A stretch of 64,000 bases of DNA from Arenicellales bacterium (GCA_028284225.1 JANQSD010000001.1:462609-526608), one strand, 5' to 3'. Positions 9,703 to 19,290 are shown, counted from the first letter of the stretch. The notes: generated from the letters alone by a model not told the origin. Translations and numbers: made by a program.

Positions 9703-9832
9703 GGGTCCGGTAATTATAAGATCCGTACCTGAAGATGTAACGGGTCCAAAACATAAAATTATTAGGTGACAGTCTTGGGATTGTGCATGCCAAGCATAGC
9801 AAATCCCAAGACAAAGTGTTCACCAAAATAGT

Positions 9833-11614
9833 TTATGCGTTAAGCTGAGGTTGCATGTCATCAGGATTGATCCCCGCCACTGCAACCGGAGCTTTCATGG
9901 CGTCTCGCCTGAATGGTTCACCAAGTTCCTGATTTAATATAGCTTCGACAAATGTTGTTTGACCTTTATTCATCTGTAAATCAATAGCTTCATTCAGTTT
10001 TGCGGTAAGTTCATCCATAGTGGACGCTTGAACACCTCTGACTCCACAAGCCTCGGCAATTTTCGCGTAACTCACATCTGCATCAAGTTCTGTGCCGACA
10101 AAGTTATCTTCATACCACAGGGTGGTATTACGTTTTTCAGCACCCCATTGATAATTACGGAAAATAACCATGGTAATTGCCGGCCATTCTTGTCGACCAC
10201 ATGCTGTCATTTCATTCATGGAAATGCCGAAAGCGCCGTCACCGGCAAAACCGACAACAGGCACGTCCGGACAACCGATTTTTGCGCCTAAAATTGCTGG
10301 AAAACCATAACCACAGGGGCCGAATAATCCGGGTGCGAGGTATTTGCGCCCCTGGTCAAAGCTTGGGTAAGCATTACCTATGGCGCAATTATTGCCGATG
10401 TCGGTCGAGATGATGGCATCTGTAGGCAAAGCGGCCATGATTGCACGCCAGGCTTGTCGCGGTGATAATCGGTCCGGATGACGTTCTCGTGAGCGTTGAT
10501 TCCAGGTGATTCCTTCGTCATTGTCATCTTCATGATCCATAGATGCTAATTCTTGTTCCCAGTCAGCTTTGGTTTTTGCAATAAGTTGTTTTCTTGCATC
10601 GCGATCCGCATCACCAGCGCTATCACTGAGTTGCTCGAGAATTTGCATGGCCACCTGTTTGGCATCACCCTGGATAGCCACATCTACCTTTTTGGTTAAA
10701 CCAATTCGACTGGCATTGATATCGACCTGGATAATTCTCGCATCCTTAGGCCAGTAATCGATGCCGTAACCCGGTAATGTCGAAAATGGATTAAGCCGAT
10801 TGCCCAAGGCAAGAATTACATCTGCCTTGGAGATTAATTCCATTCCAGCCTTAGAACCGTTGTAACCTAACGGACCGGCATACAGAGGATGTGAGCCTGG
10901 AAAAGCGTCGTTGTGCTGATAATTACAGCATACCGGTGCATCCAATCGCTCTGCAAGTTGTCTAGACGCGTCAATCGCATTGCCCAGAATCACTCCCGCT
11001 CCGTTTAAAATGACAGGAAATTTAGCCTCGGATAACAGCTCTGCAGCCTGCTTTATTGCAGCCGTTCCACCTGGGGAGCGCTCAAGCCGAACAATTTGAG
11101 GCAATTCAATATCAATGACTTGGGTCCAATAATCACGTGGTACATTGATTTGAGCAGGTGCTGAACCACGCCAGGCGTTTTCGATAACCCGATTAAGAAC
11201 TTCAGCAATACGAGTAGGATCACGAACTTCCTCCTGATAGCAGACCATATCCTCAAAGGCTGCCATTTGCTTGATTTCCTGGAATCCGCCTTGTTCGATA
11301 GTTTTGTTGGCAGCCTGGGGAGTGACTAATAGTAATGGTGTATGGTTCCAGTAAGCCGTTTTGATAGGGGTAACGAAGTTAGTAATACCCGGACCATTTT
11401 GGGCGATGGCCATACTCATTTTACCGGTTGCCCTGGAATAGCCGTCAGCACTCATGCCGGCATTACACTCATGGGCGCAATCCCAGAAAGTGATTCCGGC
11501 TTCAGGAAACAAATCTGAAATGGGCATCATGGCTGAACCGATTATTCCAAAAGCATGTTCGATGCCGTGCATTTGCAAAACCTTGATAAAGGCCTCTTCG
11601 GTAGTCATTTTCAT
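9833..11614 (-). CDS. xsc: sulfoacetaldehyde acetyltransferase (copy 1)
   Basis: Thiamine-diphosphate enzyme converting sulfoacetaldehyde plus phosphate into acetyl phosphate and sulfite. About 593 aa, the family's usual size, opening 'MTTEEAFIKVLQMHGIEHAFGIIGSAMMPI', with the central GYGFPAILGAKIG and 'VVGFAGDGAFGISMNE' ThDP/Mg-binding stretch near residues 425-465 and the Xsc-type end 'LGEPFRRDAMK'. The start is taken at the ATG at 11614, 11 nt after an AAGGA; a TTG at 11620 is possible. It lies between soeABC (downstream) and the TRAP transporter genes (upstream) on the same strand, so sulfonate uptake, desulfonation and sulfite oxidation are co-located. Confidence 0.93.
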   Translation of the reverse strand: MKMTTEEAFIKVLQMHGIEHAFGIIGSAMMPISDLFPEAGITFWDCAHECNAGMSADGYSRATGKMSMAIAQNGPGITNFVTPIKTAYWNHTPLLLVTPQAANKTIEQGGFQEIKQMAAFEDMVCYQEEVRDPTRIAEVLNRVIENAWRGSAPAQINVPRDYWTQVIDIELPQIVRLERSPGGTAAIKQAAELLSEAKFPVILNGAGVILGNAIDASRQLAERLDAPVCCNYQHNDAFPGSHPLYAGPLGYNGSKAGMELISKADVILALGNRLNPFSTLPGYGIDYWPKDARIIQVDINASRIGLTKKVDVAIQGDAKQVAMQILEQLSDSAGDADRDARKQLIAKTKADWEQELASMDHEDDNDEGITWNQRSRERHPDRLSPRQAWRAIMAALPTDAIISTDIGNNCAIGNAYPSFDQGRKYLAPGLFGPCGYGFPAILGAKIGCPDVPVVGFAGDGAFGISMNEMTACGRQEWPAITMVIFRNYQWGAEKRNTTLWYEDNFVGTELDADVSYAKIAEACGVRGVQASTMDELTAKLNEAIDLQMNKGQTTFVEAILNQELGEPFRRDAMKAPVAVAGINPDDMQPQLNA

Positions 11615-11659
11615 AGTCAATTTATCCTTAGATTGGTTGGTTCTTAACGTGTAACTCGT

Positions 11660-12946
11660 TTATACGCCGCCAAATTTAAGCATGAAGGTTGAGAAGGGCT
11701 CATAAAAAGCCACAGCCAACCAAACGATAGTTAAGGCAAGCAGATAGGGTAATGCATGTTTAACAAGCCTGAAATAGGGTATTCCGGTTATTCCGCTTGC
11801 AACATATAAATTTAACCCATAGGGCGGTGTAATAAACCCAATGGCATCACCGATCAAAAATATTACAGCAAAATGAATCGGATCAATTCCAATTGAGTAA
11901 GCAATGGGTGCGAGAATCGGGGCCAATATGATTGTGTTGGGTAGACTCTCTAAAACCGTGCCAGCAAGTAGCACCATAGCCATACAGGTTAGCAATATAA
12001 TGTATTTGCCACCTAAAGATTCGATAAATGCTGTAATCGCCTCGCCTGCACCCAGCAAAGATAAAATCTGTTGCATGACTACTGAAATTGCGATCAATGG
12101 CACCAACATACCTGTAATTTGGCCTGAGCGCATCAATATTGTAGGTAGCTCTCTAACTTTAAATTCCTCAGTGAATAAGATACCTGCTAATAAACAGAAC
12201 CCAACGGTTACACCAGCCGCTTCCGTGGGTGAGAATTTACCTGAGTAAATACCGTAGATGACTATTCCAATAGCAATAAAACCAAGATAGGCACGTAAGG
12301 CGCTTTTGGCGATATTTTTTGCATCCCACTTAAGGATGATGCCCATATTTTTTCGCTTGGATAAGATATAGCAGGTCAACATCATGCCAACTACCATCAT
12401 GATGCCTGGAATCATACCGCCGATAAATAAATCACTGATCGGCAAATTCAACAAAAACCCGTATACGATAAATATAATACTCGGCGGGATAATTATTCCG
12501 ACTGTGCCACCGGCCGCAATAGTTGCTGCTGCAAATTCCGGCTCATACTTTCCTTTGGTCATCTCCGGGTGCATGATCGAACCAATGGTTGCGGTTGTAC
12601 CGGCGTTGGAACCGGAAATAGCCGCAAACATGCCACAAGCTCCGATAGCTGCCATGCCTAACCCACCGCGGACAAAGCCAAGTGCTGAGTAGGCGAAGTC
12701 TGACATCCTCTTGGCGATACCGGCAGCATTGATTAAGTCACCGGTGAGTATAAATAAGGGTAAGGCAAGCAAACCAAAAAAGCTCAGGCCTTCAAAAAGC
12801 GTAGAGCCAACGTTGGCCAAGGTGAAGTCGATGACTAGACTGATGCCAACTACCCAAAGGCCAATGACCAGAAAAATCGGAACACCGATAATAAATAATA
12901 CCGTTACGCCGAGTGAAATTAGTGTGATAAGTGTACTGTTATCCAT
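11660..12946 (-). CDS. TRAP transporter large permease (DctM; IseM-like)
   Basis: Twelve-helix large membrane subunit of a TRAP transporter, 428 aa. Family landmarks are 'PLFILTGDLINAAGIAKRMSDFA', 'AAISGSNAGTTATIGSIMHPEM' and 'GFITPPYGLNLYVASGI'. Preceded by a strong AGGAGGA site. Placed 12 bp after the small permease gene and 45 bp before xsc. TRAP importers serving isethionate (IseKLM) are known from marine sulfonate degraders; the neighbouring xsc and GMC dehydrogenase suggest the same substrate here, by inference from context. Confidence 0.9.
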   Translation of the reverse strand: MDNSTLITLISLGVTVLFIIGVPIFLVIGLWVVGISLVIDFTLANVGSTLFEGLSFFGLLALPLFILTGDLINAAGIAKRMSDFAYSALGFVRGGLGMAAIGACGMFAAISGSNAGTTATIGSIMHPEMTKGKYEPEFAAATIAAGGTVGIIIPPSIIFIVYGFLLNLPISDLFIGGMIPGIMMVVGMMLTCYILSKRKNMGIILKWDAKNIAKSALRAYLGFIAIGIVIYGIYSGKFSPTEAAGVTVGFCLLAGILFTEEFKVRELPTILMRSGQITGMLVPLIAISVVMQQILSLLGAGEAITAFIESLGGKYIILLTCMAMVLLAGTVLESLPNTIILAPILAPIAYSIGIDPIHFAVIFLIGDAIGFITPPYGLNLYVASGITGIPYFRLVKHALPYLLALTIVWLAVAFYEPFSTFMLKFGGV

Positions 12947-12958
12947 GATGCTCCTCCT

Positions 12959-13480
12959 TTACTCAACCAACGACGCTTGTAATTCAAACGGTTGCTTGTT
13001 TCTGAATAGCTGAAAATCTTTATAAAGATTTTGCAGCACTCTGTATATAATCAAGGACCAGGCTAGCGGGGTTGCAGTATAAAACCACCACTGCATCACA
13101 TTATCTGTTCCTTCTACAATGGCAAAGTTGTCATAAGCGAGATAGGTTTGTTCATAAGTATAGTAGATGACAATCACGGCAAACGCGATCCAGGCAATAG
13201 CATCAATGATTTGACATAAAAACTGCATGTTGTACGGCATTCTTTCCCGTACTTCTGACATTTTCAAATGGGTACGTTGCTTGACGTTATATGATGCACC
13301 AAACCAGGTTACCCATAAGAATAGTAATACTGGAATACTGGTGCTCCACGGAACCTGCTGGTTCATTACAAAGCGGCGGACAACTTCAACGCAGATAATC
13401 ATCGCCATGATCGGATACGAGGTCATGATGATGGCTTTCTCCAGATTATCATCAAGCCACTTGAAGATCTTTCCTAACAT
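12959..13480 (-). CDS. TRAP transporter small permease (DctQ; IseL-like)
   Basis: Four-helix small membrane subunit, 173 aa, with hydrophobic segments near residues 16-34, 45-62, 90-108 and 132-150. The 'WSTSIPVLLFLWVTWFGASY' and 'RTHLKMSEVRERMP' stretches are typical of DctQ. An AGGAG site precedes the ATG. Second gene of the binding protein-DctQ-DctM-xsc series; functions only together with DctM and the binding protein. Confidence 0.88.
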   Translation of the reverse strand: MLGKIFKWLDDNLEKAIIMTSYPIMAMIICVEVVRRFVMNQQVPWSTSIPVLLFLWVTWFGASYNVKQRTHLKMSEVRERMPYNMQFLCQIIDAIAWIAFAVIVIYYTYEQTYLAYDNFAIVEGTDNVMQWWFYTATPLAWSLIIYRVLQNLYKDFQLFRNKQPFELQASLVE

Positions 13481-13590
13481 AATGTGTTCTCCTGTGTTTG
13501 GTGCTCTTGTGCAAATAATTACATGAGATTGATGGGGTGGCAGTAGTCACTTTTAGATTAAAGTGACTACTGTGAATTAAGCTCGTCAGA

Positions 13591-14820
13591 TTAAGTTCTC
13601 CACCAGCGTTGTGGTTTTACATTTACAACAGCTGTATCTTTAGGAATCTCGCGTGCAATATCATAGATTTCCTGATATGTGTCATGACCGCCGGACCATT
13701 TATCCAGACGCTCACGCCATTGTGCCCAAGGTTCGGGATTGTATTCAGGCGAACACATTTTCTCGGCCTTAAGTAGCTCTTCATCAGATAAGGTTGCAAC
13801 ACGAACATTATTTTCAGCGAATACCGTGCCTGGTTTTTGCGGGTTAGTACCGCCGACAATGTCGTACAGGGCGGCTTCATGCATGCCTTGTACTGCAATT
13901 TGAGCTGTGTAGGCAGACTCCATGACATCGTCTTGTAAGTCTGATCCAAGTTTGTCGAACACAGGTAAGCTCATAGCTGTGAATTCAGTGCCGCAGAAGA
14001 AACGTAGATCGACAGCCTGTGATACAACAGGAGCCATGCCTGCATAGGCTACCGCACCCATCCAGGTTTCCGCGCCATCAATCAGACCCTGTTTCAACCC
14101 GTCTAGTGTTTCTTCCCAGGCAATAGGTACCGGTCCTAAGCCCATTAATTCCATAGCAATTCTGCCCAATTGAGTGCCGGTAACGCGGTTCTTTGTGCCC
14201 GCAAGTTGTTCAATTGAAGTAACTGTTTCCTTATCCTCCCATTTAAGTCCCAACATGATGCCGCGTTGCTCACAATGAGTGAACAGAAATTGAACTTTAT
14301 GTCGATCTCTTAGTGGTTGACGTAACAAGGCTTCACTTTTAGGTGAGTAGAAAAAATGGTATTGCGATGCGCGTGATGGAAACATATAAGCATAATCCAG
14401 TACATTTAAATAAGGGGCACCGCCGGCGGAGTTTTGAGTTGATGCAGAAAAAATATCAACAATTCCTTGCTGGGTTTTTTTAATACAGTTTAGCTGACCG
14501 CATAATTGATTACTGCCGACAAACTCAACGCGGATTTTACCGTCAGTCCGTTCTTCCAGATCGTTTGCAAAAAATAGTTGCCCGGATTTTTGAATATCAA
14601 GGTTACTTTCATTAAAACCCGATGCGCCGAATGTTAATTCGAATTCCGGTTCATTGGCATAGCGCTTTTCCTGTGTATCTTCAGCAGCCTTTGCTAATTC
14701 GGAAAATGTTGCGCCAGCGCCTAATGCACCTGCAGCCATAAGAGTAGATGTTAGACCGAATTGCCCGGAGATTTGCATAAAGTCTCTGCGTGACAAGTTG
14801 TTATTTATGTCCTCTGACAT
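13591..14820 (-). CDS. TRAP transporter substrate-binding protein (DctP; IseK-like), Tat signal
   Basis: Periplasmic solute receptor of 409 aa. The start at 14820 is supported by a GAGGT ribosome site and leaves a twin-arginine signal 'SRRDFMQISG' at residues ~9-18, followed by a hydrophobic stretch and an A-K-A-A cleavage region; an upstream ATG would give an implausible N-terminus. Tat export of DctP proteins is known but less common than Sec. The mature part carries 'FVGSNQLCGQLNCIKKTQQG' and 'NRVTGTQLGRIAMELMGLGPVPIAWEE', the ligand-pocket signature of DctP with its conserved Arg. Transcribed divergently from the GMC dehydrogenase; sulfonate ligand is inferred. Confidence 0.87.
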   Translation of the reverse strand: MSEDINNNLSRRDFMQISGQFGLTSTLMAAGALGAGATFSELAKAAEDTQEKRYANEPEFELTFGASGFNESNLDIQKSGQLFFANDLEERTDGKIRVEFVGSNQLCGQLNCIKKTQQGIVDIFSASTQNSAGGAPYLNVLDYAYMFPSRASQYHFFYSPKSEALLRQPLRDRHKVQFLFTHCEQRGIMLGLKWEDKETVTSIEQLAGTKNRVTGTQLGRIAMELMGLGPVPIAWEETLDGLKQGLIDGAETWMGAVAYAGMAPVVSQAVDLRFFCGTEFTAMSLPVFDKLGSDLQDDVMESAYTAQIAVQGMHEAALYDIVGGTNPQKPGTVFAENNVRVATLSDEELLKAEKMCSPEYNPEPWAQWRERLDKWSGGHDTYQEIYDIAREIPKDTAVVNVKPQRWWRT

Positions 14821-14991
14821 GGTTTTTACCTCAGTGTTAGTTAAAATATCGAAAAACGATAATATTAATATCAAAATATAATTATTAAGTCAACTAATAT
14901 TGAAAAATAATCATATATATAATATATTACTATCATTTAATGATATTTAAATTTATCTAATATTCATATTGAAAGAGCAGGAGTTGACGAT
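14821..14991. promoter_or_regulatory. divergent promoter region with palindromes
   Basis: Very AT-rich 171-bp region between the TRAP binding-protein gene (left) and the GMC dehydrogenase gene (right). It holds the palindrome TATCG-AAAAA-CGATA at 14847-14861, and looser repeats of 'AATATTGAAA' type (around 14898 and 14961). One candidate regulator, the IclR protein, is encoded just past the dehydrogenase, so an IclR operator here is plausible but unproven. The right-hand gene has an AGGAG site at about -14 to -10. Confidence 0.4.
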
Positions 14992-16590
14992 ATGCAAGAT
15001 AATGAATCCTTTGATTACATCGTGGTAGGAGCCGGTTCTGCAGGTTGTGTACTGGCAAACCGTTTAACTGAAGACCCAAATAATAAAGTATTGTTATTAG
15101 AGGCTGGCGGACGTGACTGGAATCCCTGGATTCATATACCTGTCGGTTATTTCAAAACCATGCATAACCCTAAAACAGACTGGTGTTTTGTAACTGAAAA
15201 GGACCCGGGAATTGCTAATCGTCAATTACAATGGCCGCGGGGCAAGGTATTAGGCGGCACCAGTTCGTTGAACGGTCTATTATATGTTCGGGGTCAAGCT
15301 GAAGATTATGATCGCTGGAAAGATCTCGGTAATCACGGCTGGGGTTATGATGATGTATTGCCCTATTTTAAAAAATCAGAAGATCAGCAGCGTGGTGCAA
15401 ATGATTATCATGGCGTTGGCGGGCCCCTAAAAGTTTCAGATTTACGCGTACGACGTCCGATTGCAGATAAATTCATCGAGGCAGCCGAGCAGATTGGTAT
15501 TCCCAGAAATACAGACTACAACGGTGAGACGCAAGAGGGCGTAGGTTATTATCAACAAACTGCACATAAAGGGTTCAGGTGGAGTACGGCCAAGGGCTTT
15601 CTAAAGCCAGCAATGCAAAGAGATAATCTTGAAGTTTTCACCAAAGCACATGTCAACAAGCTTTTGTTTAACGGCAAGAGAGTAACCGGTGTGGAGTTTG
15701 AAGTGGCCGGTCAGCGTTGTCAGGCTCATTGTAACAATGAGCTGATTTTGTCTGCAGGTGCAATAGGTTCGCCTCATATATTACAGTGTTCCGGGATTGG
15801 CGATGGTGATTTATTGCGGAAACTAGGCATTCCTGTGGTCCATCATGCGCCTGCAGTGGGTCAGAATCTCCAGGATCATTTGCAGATCAGACTGGTACAC
15901 AAGACTCACGAAAAAACATTAAATGATGAAGTGAACAATTACTTTAATCAGCTTCTTATCGGCCTTGAATATATGTTGTTCCGAACAGGTCCCCTGTGCT
16001 TGGCAGCCAGCCAGGTGGCTGTGTTCACTAAAACAGACCCAAACTTACCAAGACCAGATATTCAGTTCCATATGCAACCTTTAAGTGCCGATAAGCCGGG
16101 CGATGGTGCGCACAAATTTTCTGCATTTACTTCTTCAGTTTGTCAGCTCAGGCCGGAAAGTCGTGGTTATATCGAGGCCGTCAGCCCAGATAGTAAAATT
16201 CACCCTAAAATTCATCCAAATTATCTTTCCACTGAACTCGATCGTAAAGTAGTGGTTGAATCTATCAAAATTGCCCGGCGAATTGCGCAAGCACCTGCGC
16301 TAGCCAGTGCTATACATGAGGAGTTTGTTCCCGGTGAGAAATTTCAGACCGATGATGAATTATTAGAGGCTGCACGGTTGCATAGTCAGACTATCTATCA
16401 TCCTACCAGCACCTGTAAAATGGGTGTTAATGATAATTGTGTCGTCGATCCGCAGCTTAAAGTTTACGGTATTGAGAATTTAAGGGTTATTGATGCCTCA
16501 ATTATGCCGGAGATCGTTTCGGGAAATACCAATGCCCCGACAATTATGATTGCTGAAAAAGGTGCAGATATGATTAAAAATAATGTTTGA
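14992..16590 (+). CDS. iseJ: GMC flavoprotein dehydrogenase, isethionate dehydrogenase-like
   Basis: FAD alcohol dehydrogenase of the glucose-methanol-choline family, 532 aa. The N-terminal FAD fold 'YIVVGAGSAGCVLANRL' is at residues ~9-25, GMC signature 1 'GGTSSLNGLLYVRGQAEDYDRW' near 89-110, signature 2 'GAIGSPHILQCSGIGD' near 257-272, and the catalytic His in 'YHPTSTCKMG' near 467-476. By sequence alone it could be a choline dehydrogenase. Its position opposite a TRAP transporter, next to an IclR regulator, pta and xsc, matches described isethionate-degradation clusters in which a GMC enzyme (IseJ) oxidises isethionate to sulfoacetaldehyde. No betB lies nearby, which argues against choline. 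Confidence 0.72.
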   Translation: MQDNESFDYIVVGAGSAGCVLANRLTEDPNNKVLLLEAGGRDWNPWIHIPVGYFKTMHNPKTDWCFVTEKDPGIANRQLQWPRGKVLGGTSSLNGLLYVRGQAEDYDRWKDLGNHGWGYDDVLPYFKKSEDQQRGANDYHGVGGPLKVSDLRVRRPIADKFIEAAEQIGIPRNTDYNGETQEGVGYYQQTAHKGFRWSTAKGFLKPAMQRDNLEVFTKAHVNKLLFNGKRVTGVEFEVAGQRCQAHCNNELILSAGAIGSPHILQCSGIGDGDLLRKLGIPVVHHAPAVGQNLQDHLQIRLVHKTHEKTLNDEVNNYFNQLLIGLEYMLFRTGPLCLAASQVAVFTKTDPNLPRPDIQFHMQPLSADKPGDGAHKFSAFTSSVCQLRPESRGYIEAVSPDSKIHPKIHPNYLSTELDRKVVVESIKIARRIAQAPALASAIHEEFVPGEKFQTDDELLEAARLHSQTIYHPTSTCKMGVNDNCVVDPQLKVYGIENLRVIDASIMPEIVSGNTNAPTIMIAEKGADMIKNNV

Positions 16591-16621
16591 AGTCGCACGG
16601 CTTGCAATTAATGTTATGAAG

Positions 16622-16804
16622 TTAAACCCGGATCATGCAATGAATTTCTATTACGATAAAAAACTACTTCAATCTCAAGCCTTTCCTCAACAATTTCCCC
16701 TCACTATAGAGTGGCTGTGGCTACGTCTAAATTCCTTACAGGAGCGCTTGATCTTATCGCGGTTTTTCTTCTCACGACGAATTCCATTGCATAATCCGGG
16801 TTAA
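16622..16804. mobile_element. 183-bp MITE-like element with terminal inverted repeats
   Basis: The ends TTAAACCCGGATCATGCAAT (16622-16641) and the complement of ATTGCATAATCCGGGTTAA (16786-16804) match except for one inserted base and one substitution. The interior (~145 bp) has no credible gene, although one frame is open through it. It lies between the dehydrogenase stop and the IclR gene. The same end sequence recurs in the hairpin at 44744-44785. It looks like a deletion derivative of an insertion sequence; no clear target duplication was found. Confidence 0.55.
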
Positions 16805-16840
16805 ATTCATATAGTAGTGCTCAATTATCAGTAGCCCATA

Positions 16841-17593
16841 ATGAGTACAGAAAAAAATTCAATATTATCCAGGTCATTGGCTATTTTAGCCCGTGTTTCA
16901 GAGTCGTCGCATCGGTTGACATCCGCCGAATTGGCTGAGGAATTGAATCTTCCTAAGCCTACGGTCTATAGATTAGTTAGTCAATTAAATGAAGCGGGAT
17001 TACTAAAAAGAGACCCTTACAGCAAGGGTCAAATACCCGGAGATAAATTGCAACAACTAGCAATGAACATTTTATCGCAGCGTATTACCAATGCCCCGCA
17101 AAGAGCCATCTTGCAAAAGCTATCAGAGGAAGTAGGTGAAACTTGTAACATGACTTTTCTTGATGGTAAGGACCTGATTTATTTTGATCGCGTGGAAACA
17201 GATTGGCCTATCAAGGTGCAGCTTCCGTTGGGATCGAGAGTGCCGTTGCATTGCACTGCAAGTGGAAAATTGTTTTTAGCAAACATGCCAAGCCGCAAGC
17301 GTAAGCTTTTGATTGACAACCTAAACCTTGAGCGCCACACAGCGCAGACAATAACTGACATCAATGATCTTAATGAAGAACTTGATGATATAAAAAAAAC
17401 CGGCGTTGGAACCGATGAAGAAGAGTTTATAACAGGAATGGTTGCCATTGCTGTGCCAGTGATAAATCGGCAAAACGAAATTGTATTCACTATTGCAATT
17501 CACGCACCGACATTGCGTAAATCAATTGATGAATTGCGTCAGTACCTACCTGTGTTGCGGCGTTCTGCTGCCGATATAAGTTTAACGTTCTGA
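16841..17593 (+). CDS. IclR-family transcriptional regulator (IseR-like)
   Basis: 250 aa, usual for IclR proteins: an N-terminal winged helix ('LTSAELAEELNLPKPTVYRLVSQLNEAGLLKRD', residues ~23-56) and a C-terminal effector domain with 'PLHCTASGKLFLA' and 'EFITGMVAIAVPV', which bind small carboxylate or sulfonate ligands in the family. It sits between the GMC dehydrogenase and pta, in the same direction. Regulation of isethionate/sulfoacetaldehyde genes is inferred from position. A MITE-like element lies immediately upstream and may have changed its promoter. Confidence 0.88.
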   Translation: MSTEKNSILSRSLAILARVSESSHRLTSAELAEELNLPKPTVYRLVSQLNEAGLLKRDPYSKGQIPGDKLQQLAMNILSQRITNAPQRAILQKLSEEVGETCNMTFLDGKDLIYFDRVETDWPIKVQLPLGSRVPLHCTASGKLFLANMPSRKRKLLIDNLNLERHTAQTITDINDLNEELDDIKKTGVGTDEEEFITGMVAIAVPVINRQNEIVFTIAIHAPTLRKSIDELRQYLPVLRRSAADISLTF

Positions 17594-17668
17594 GTGCTGA
17601 CACTAGCCATTATCCATCGTGAATATATGATGATAATTATTCTTTAACTTTATTTGTGAAATCTAACT

Positions 17669-18586
17669 ATGTGGTTATCAGATACACCGTTTGAATGTCC
17701 GCAATATTTGCTGGATAAAACTAGAAATTTACCCAAATCCAGGGTGGCTGTGGTTAATGCCCAGTCAACTCCGGTTTTAGAGAGTGTCGCTCAGGCTATC
17801 GAGGAAGATTTGATTGTCCCAACTTTAGTTGGCGATAGAGAAAAAATTGAACAAAAAGCAACGGCGATTGGGATGGATATTCGCCATTTAAGCTGTGTTT
17901 CAGCAGATAATGATCCGCAAGCAGTCGCACTGGCAACGACTATGATTAATCGCGGTGAAGCTGATTGTATTATGAAAGGGCATATTCACACGGACGATTT
18001 TCTAAGAGGTTTGTTGAATAAGGAGAACGGAATCAGAGGAGAGGGGTTTATGACTCACGTCTTTCACATGACAGTTCCGGGTTCAAACAAACCCTTGCTG
18101 ATTACTGATGCGGCCATTCATGTAGAACCAAATGAGAAAGCATTAAAATCAATTGTGACCAACGCTGTCGAATTGGCTCATAAACTGGGCTTAGATAGAC
18201 CCAAAGTGGCTTTGTTATCAGCCTCGGAGACGGTAAATGAAGCTGTTCCCAGTACCTTGCTTGGTCAGGAAATAGCTGTTTGGGCTAAGCAAAACCTATT
18301 CAACCTGGATATATGTGGGCCATTAGCTCTTGATGTGGCCATATCAGAAAAAGCAGCTAAAATCAAAAGTTTAACAGACCCTGTGGCAGGTCAAGCAGAT
18401 GTTTTAGTCGTTCCGCAGATTGAAACCGGGAATGCTTTATTTAAAGCGCTGGTTTATTTTAAAAGTGCTTGTGCAGCGGGAATAGTCATGGGTGCGAAAG
18501 TGCCTGTCATTTTGACCAGCAGAGCCGATCCCCCCGAGGCCAGGTTGGCCTCTATAGCTATAGCCGCTATTTTAAGTCGTAACTAA
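17669..18586 (+). CDS. pta: phosphate acetyltransferase (PTA/PTB family)
   Basis: Single-domain phosphotransacetylase of 305 aa that would turn acetyl phosphate, the product of Xsc, into acetyl-CoA. Family features are 'ADCIMKGHIHTDDFLRGLL' near residues 99-117, 'LITDAAIHVEPNEKALKSIVTNAVELAHKLG' near 146-176, 'VALLSASETVNEAVPST' and 'GQADVLVVPQIETGNALFKALVYF' near the C-terminus. Pta genes of this short form regularly accompany xsc. No good ribosome site is visible before the ATG. Confidence 0.88.
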   Translation: MWLSDTPFECPQYLLDKTRNLPKSRVAVVNAQSTPVLESVAQAIEEDLIVPTLVGDREKIEQKATAIGMDIRHLSCVSADNDPQAVALATTMINRGEADCIMKGHIHTDDFLRGLLNKENGIRGEGFMTHVFHMTVPGSNKPLLITDAAIHVEPNEKALKSIVTNAVELAHKLGLDRPKVALLSASETVNEAVPSTLLGQEIAVWAKQNLFNLDICGPLALDVAISEKAAKIKSLTDPVAGQADVLVVPQIETGNALFKALVYFKSACAAGIVMGAKVPVILTSRADPPEARLASIAIAAILSRN

Positions 18587-18708
18587 AATAGTTGTTAACG
18601 CAACAAAATCGCCTTAAAAATATTTAATCATCATTGTTAGCAAAATTTAGTAATCTTAAATCTCAAGGCTAGGGTTTGAAAAAGTATTAAATATTTTAGA
18701 GTATAGAA

Positions 18709-19290
18709 ATGCCACGCTTAAGTATTAAAGAACAACGGGCGAAAGAGATTGTTAATGCGTTTGAACGCTGTATAGCGCGTAACGGTATTAACGGCGCGCA
18801 GCTTGAAAAAATTGCAGATGAATCTGGAATTCAGCGGCCAGCTTTACGACATTTCGTCGGGAATCGCGACCAATTAATCTATTCATTGACAAAATCAATT
18901 ACTGCTGAATATCAGCAAATGTTGACTAATGCGGGTAAGTTGCTCGACAAAATGGGGCAAAAGCCTGAGGATTTGTTGGTTGTTATTTTTATGCAGACTA
19001 GACTGACTACTCCAGAGCGAATAATCGTGTTGACCAATTTATATTCAATTGCTCCTCGGTATCCAAAAGTTAAAAAGGAACTTAATAATTGGTATATGAA
19101 TTTTGTCCGATGGGTGGCCAACCGATTAGCAGAATATAAACCTAAAGCTTCAAAACATGATTTGGAGCATGTGGCCATTGCACTGGTAAGTATGAGTTTT
19201 AATTTTGCTTCTCTTGCTCCCTTGGGCATAAGAGATAATGACTACAATGATATTTTTGAGGCTGCAACCAGGTTGATAAAAAAATTATAG
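18709..19290 (+). CDS. TetR-family regulator (BetI-like)
   Basis: 193-aa repressor-type protein: N-terminal helix-turn-helix 'GINGAQLEKIADESGIQRPALRHFVGNRDQLI' (residues ~24-56) followed by an all-helical ligand domain without recognisable specificity. It is downstream of pta and convergent with the second xsc, with a strong terminator between them. Target and ligand are unknown; sulfonate or betaine metabolism are the obvious local candidates. Confidence 0.82.
   Translation: MPRLSIKEQRAKEIVNAFERCIARNGINGAQLEKIADESGIQRPALRHFVGNRDQLIYSLTKSITAEYQQMLTNAGKLLDKMGQKPEDLLVVIFMQTRLTTPERIIVLTNLYSIAPRYPKVKKELNNWYMNFVRWVANRLAEYKPKASKHDLEHVAIALVSMSFNFASLAPLGIRDNDYNDIFEAATRLIKKL

Noticed and set aside
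14992-16590. Choline dehydrogenase (betA) as first call
   Set aside because: Sequence alone allows it, but no betB or betI-linked arrangement is present and the neighbours (TRAP, IclR, pta, xsc) fit isethionate oxidation better. Kept as an alternative.
16583-16804. 73-codon ORF after the GMC dehydrogenase
   Set aside because: It runs through the MITE-like element and overlaps the dehydrogenase stop; no ribosome site and no protein-like pattern.
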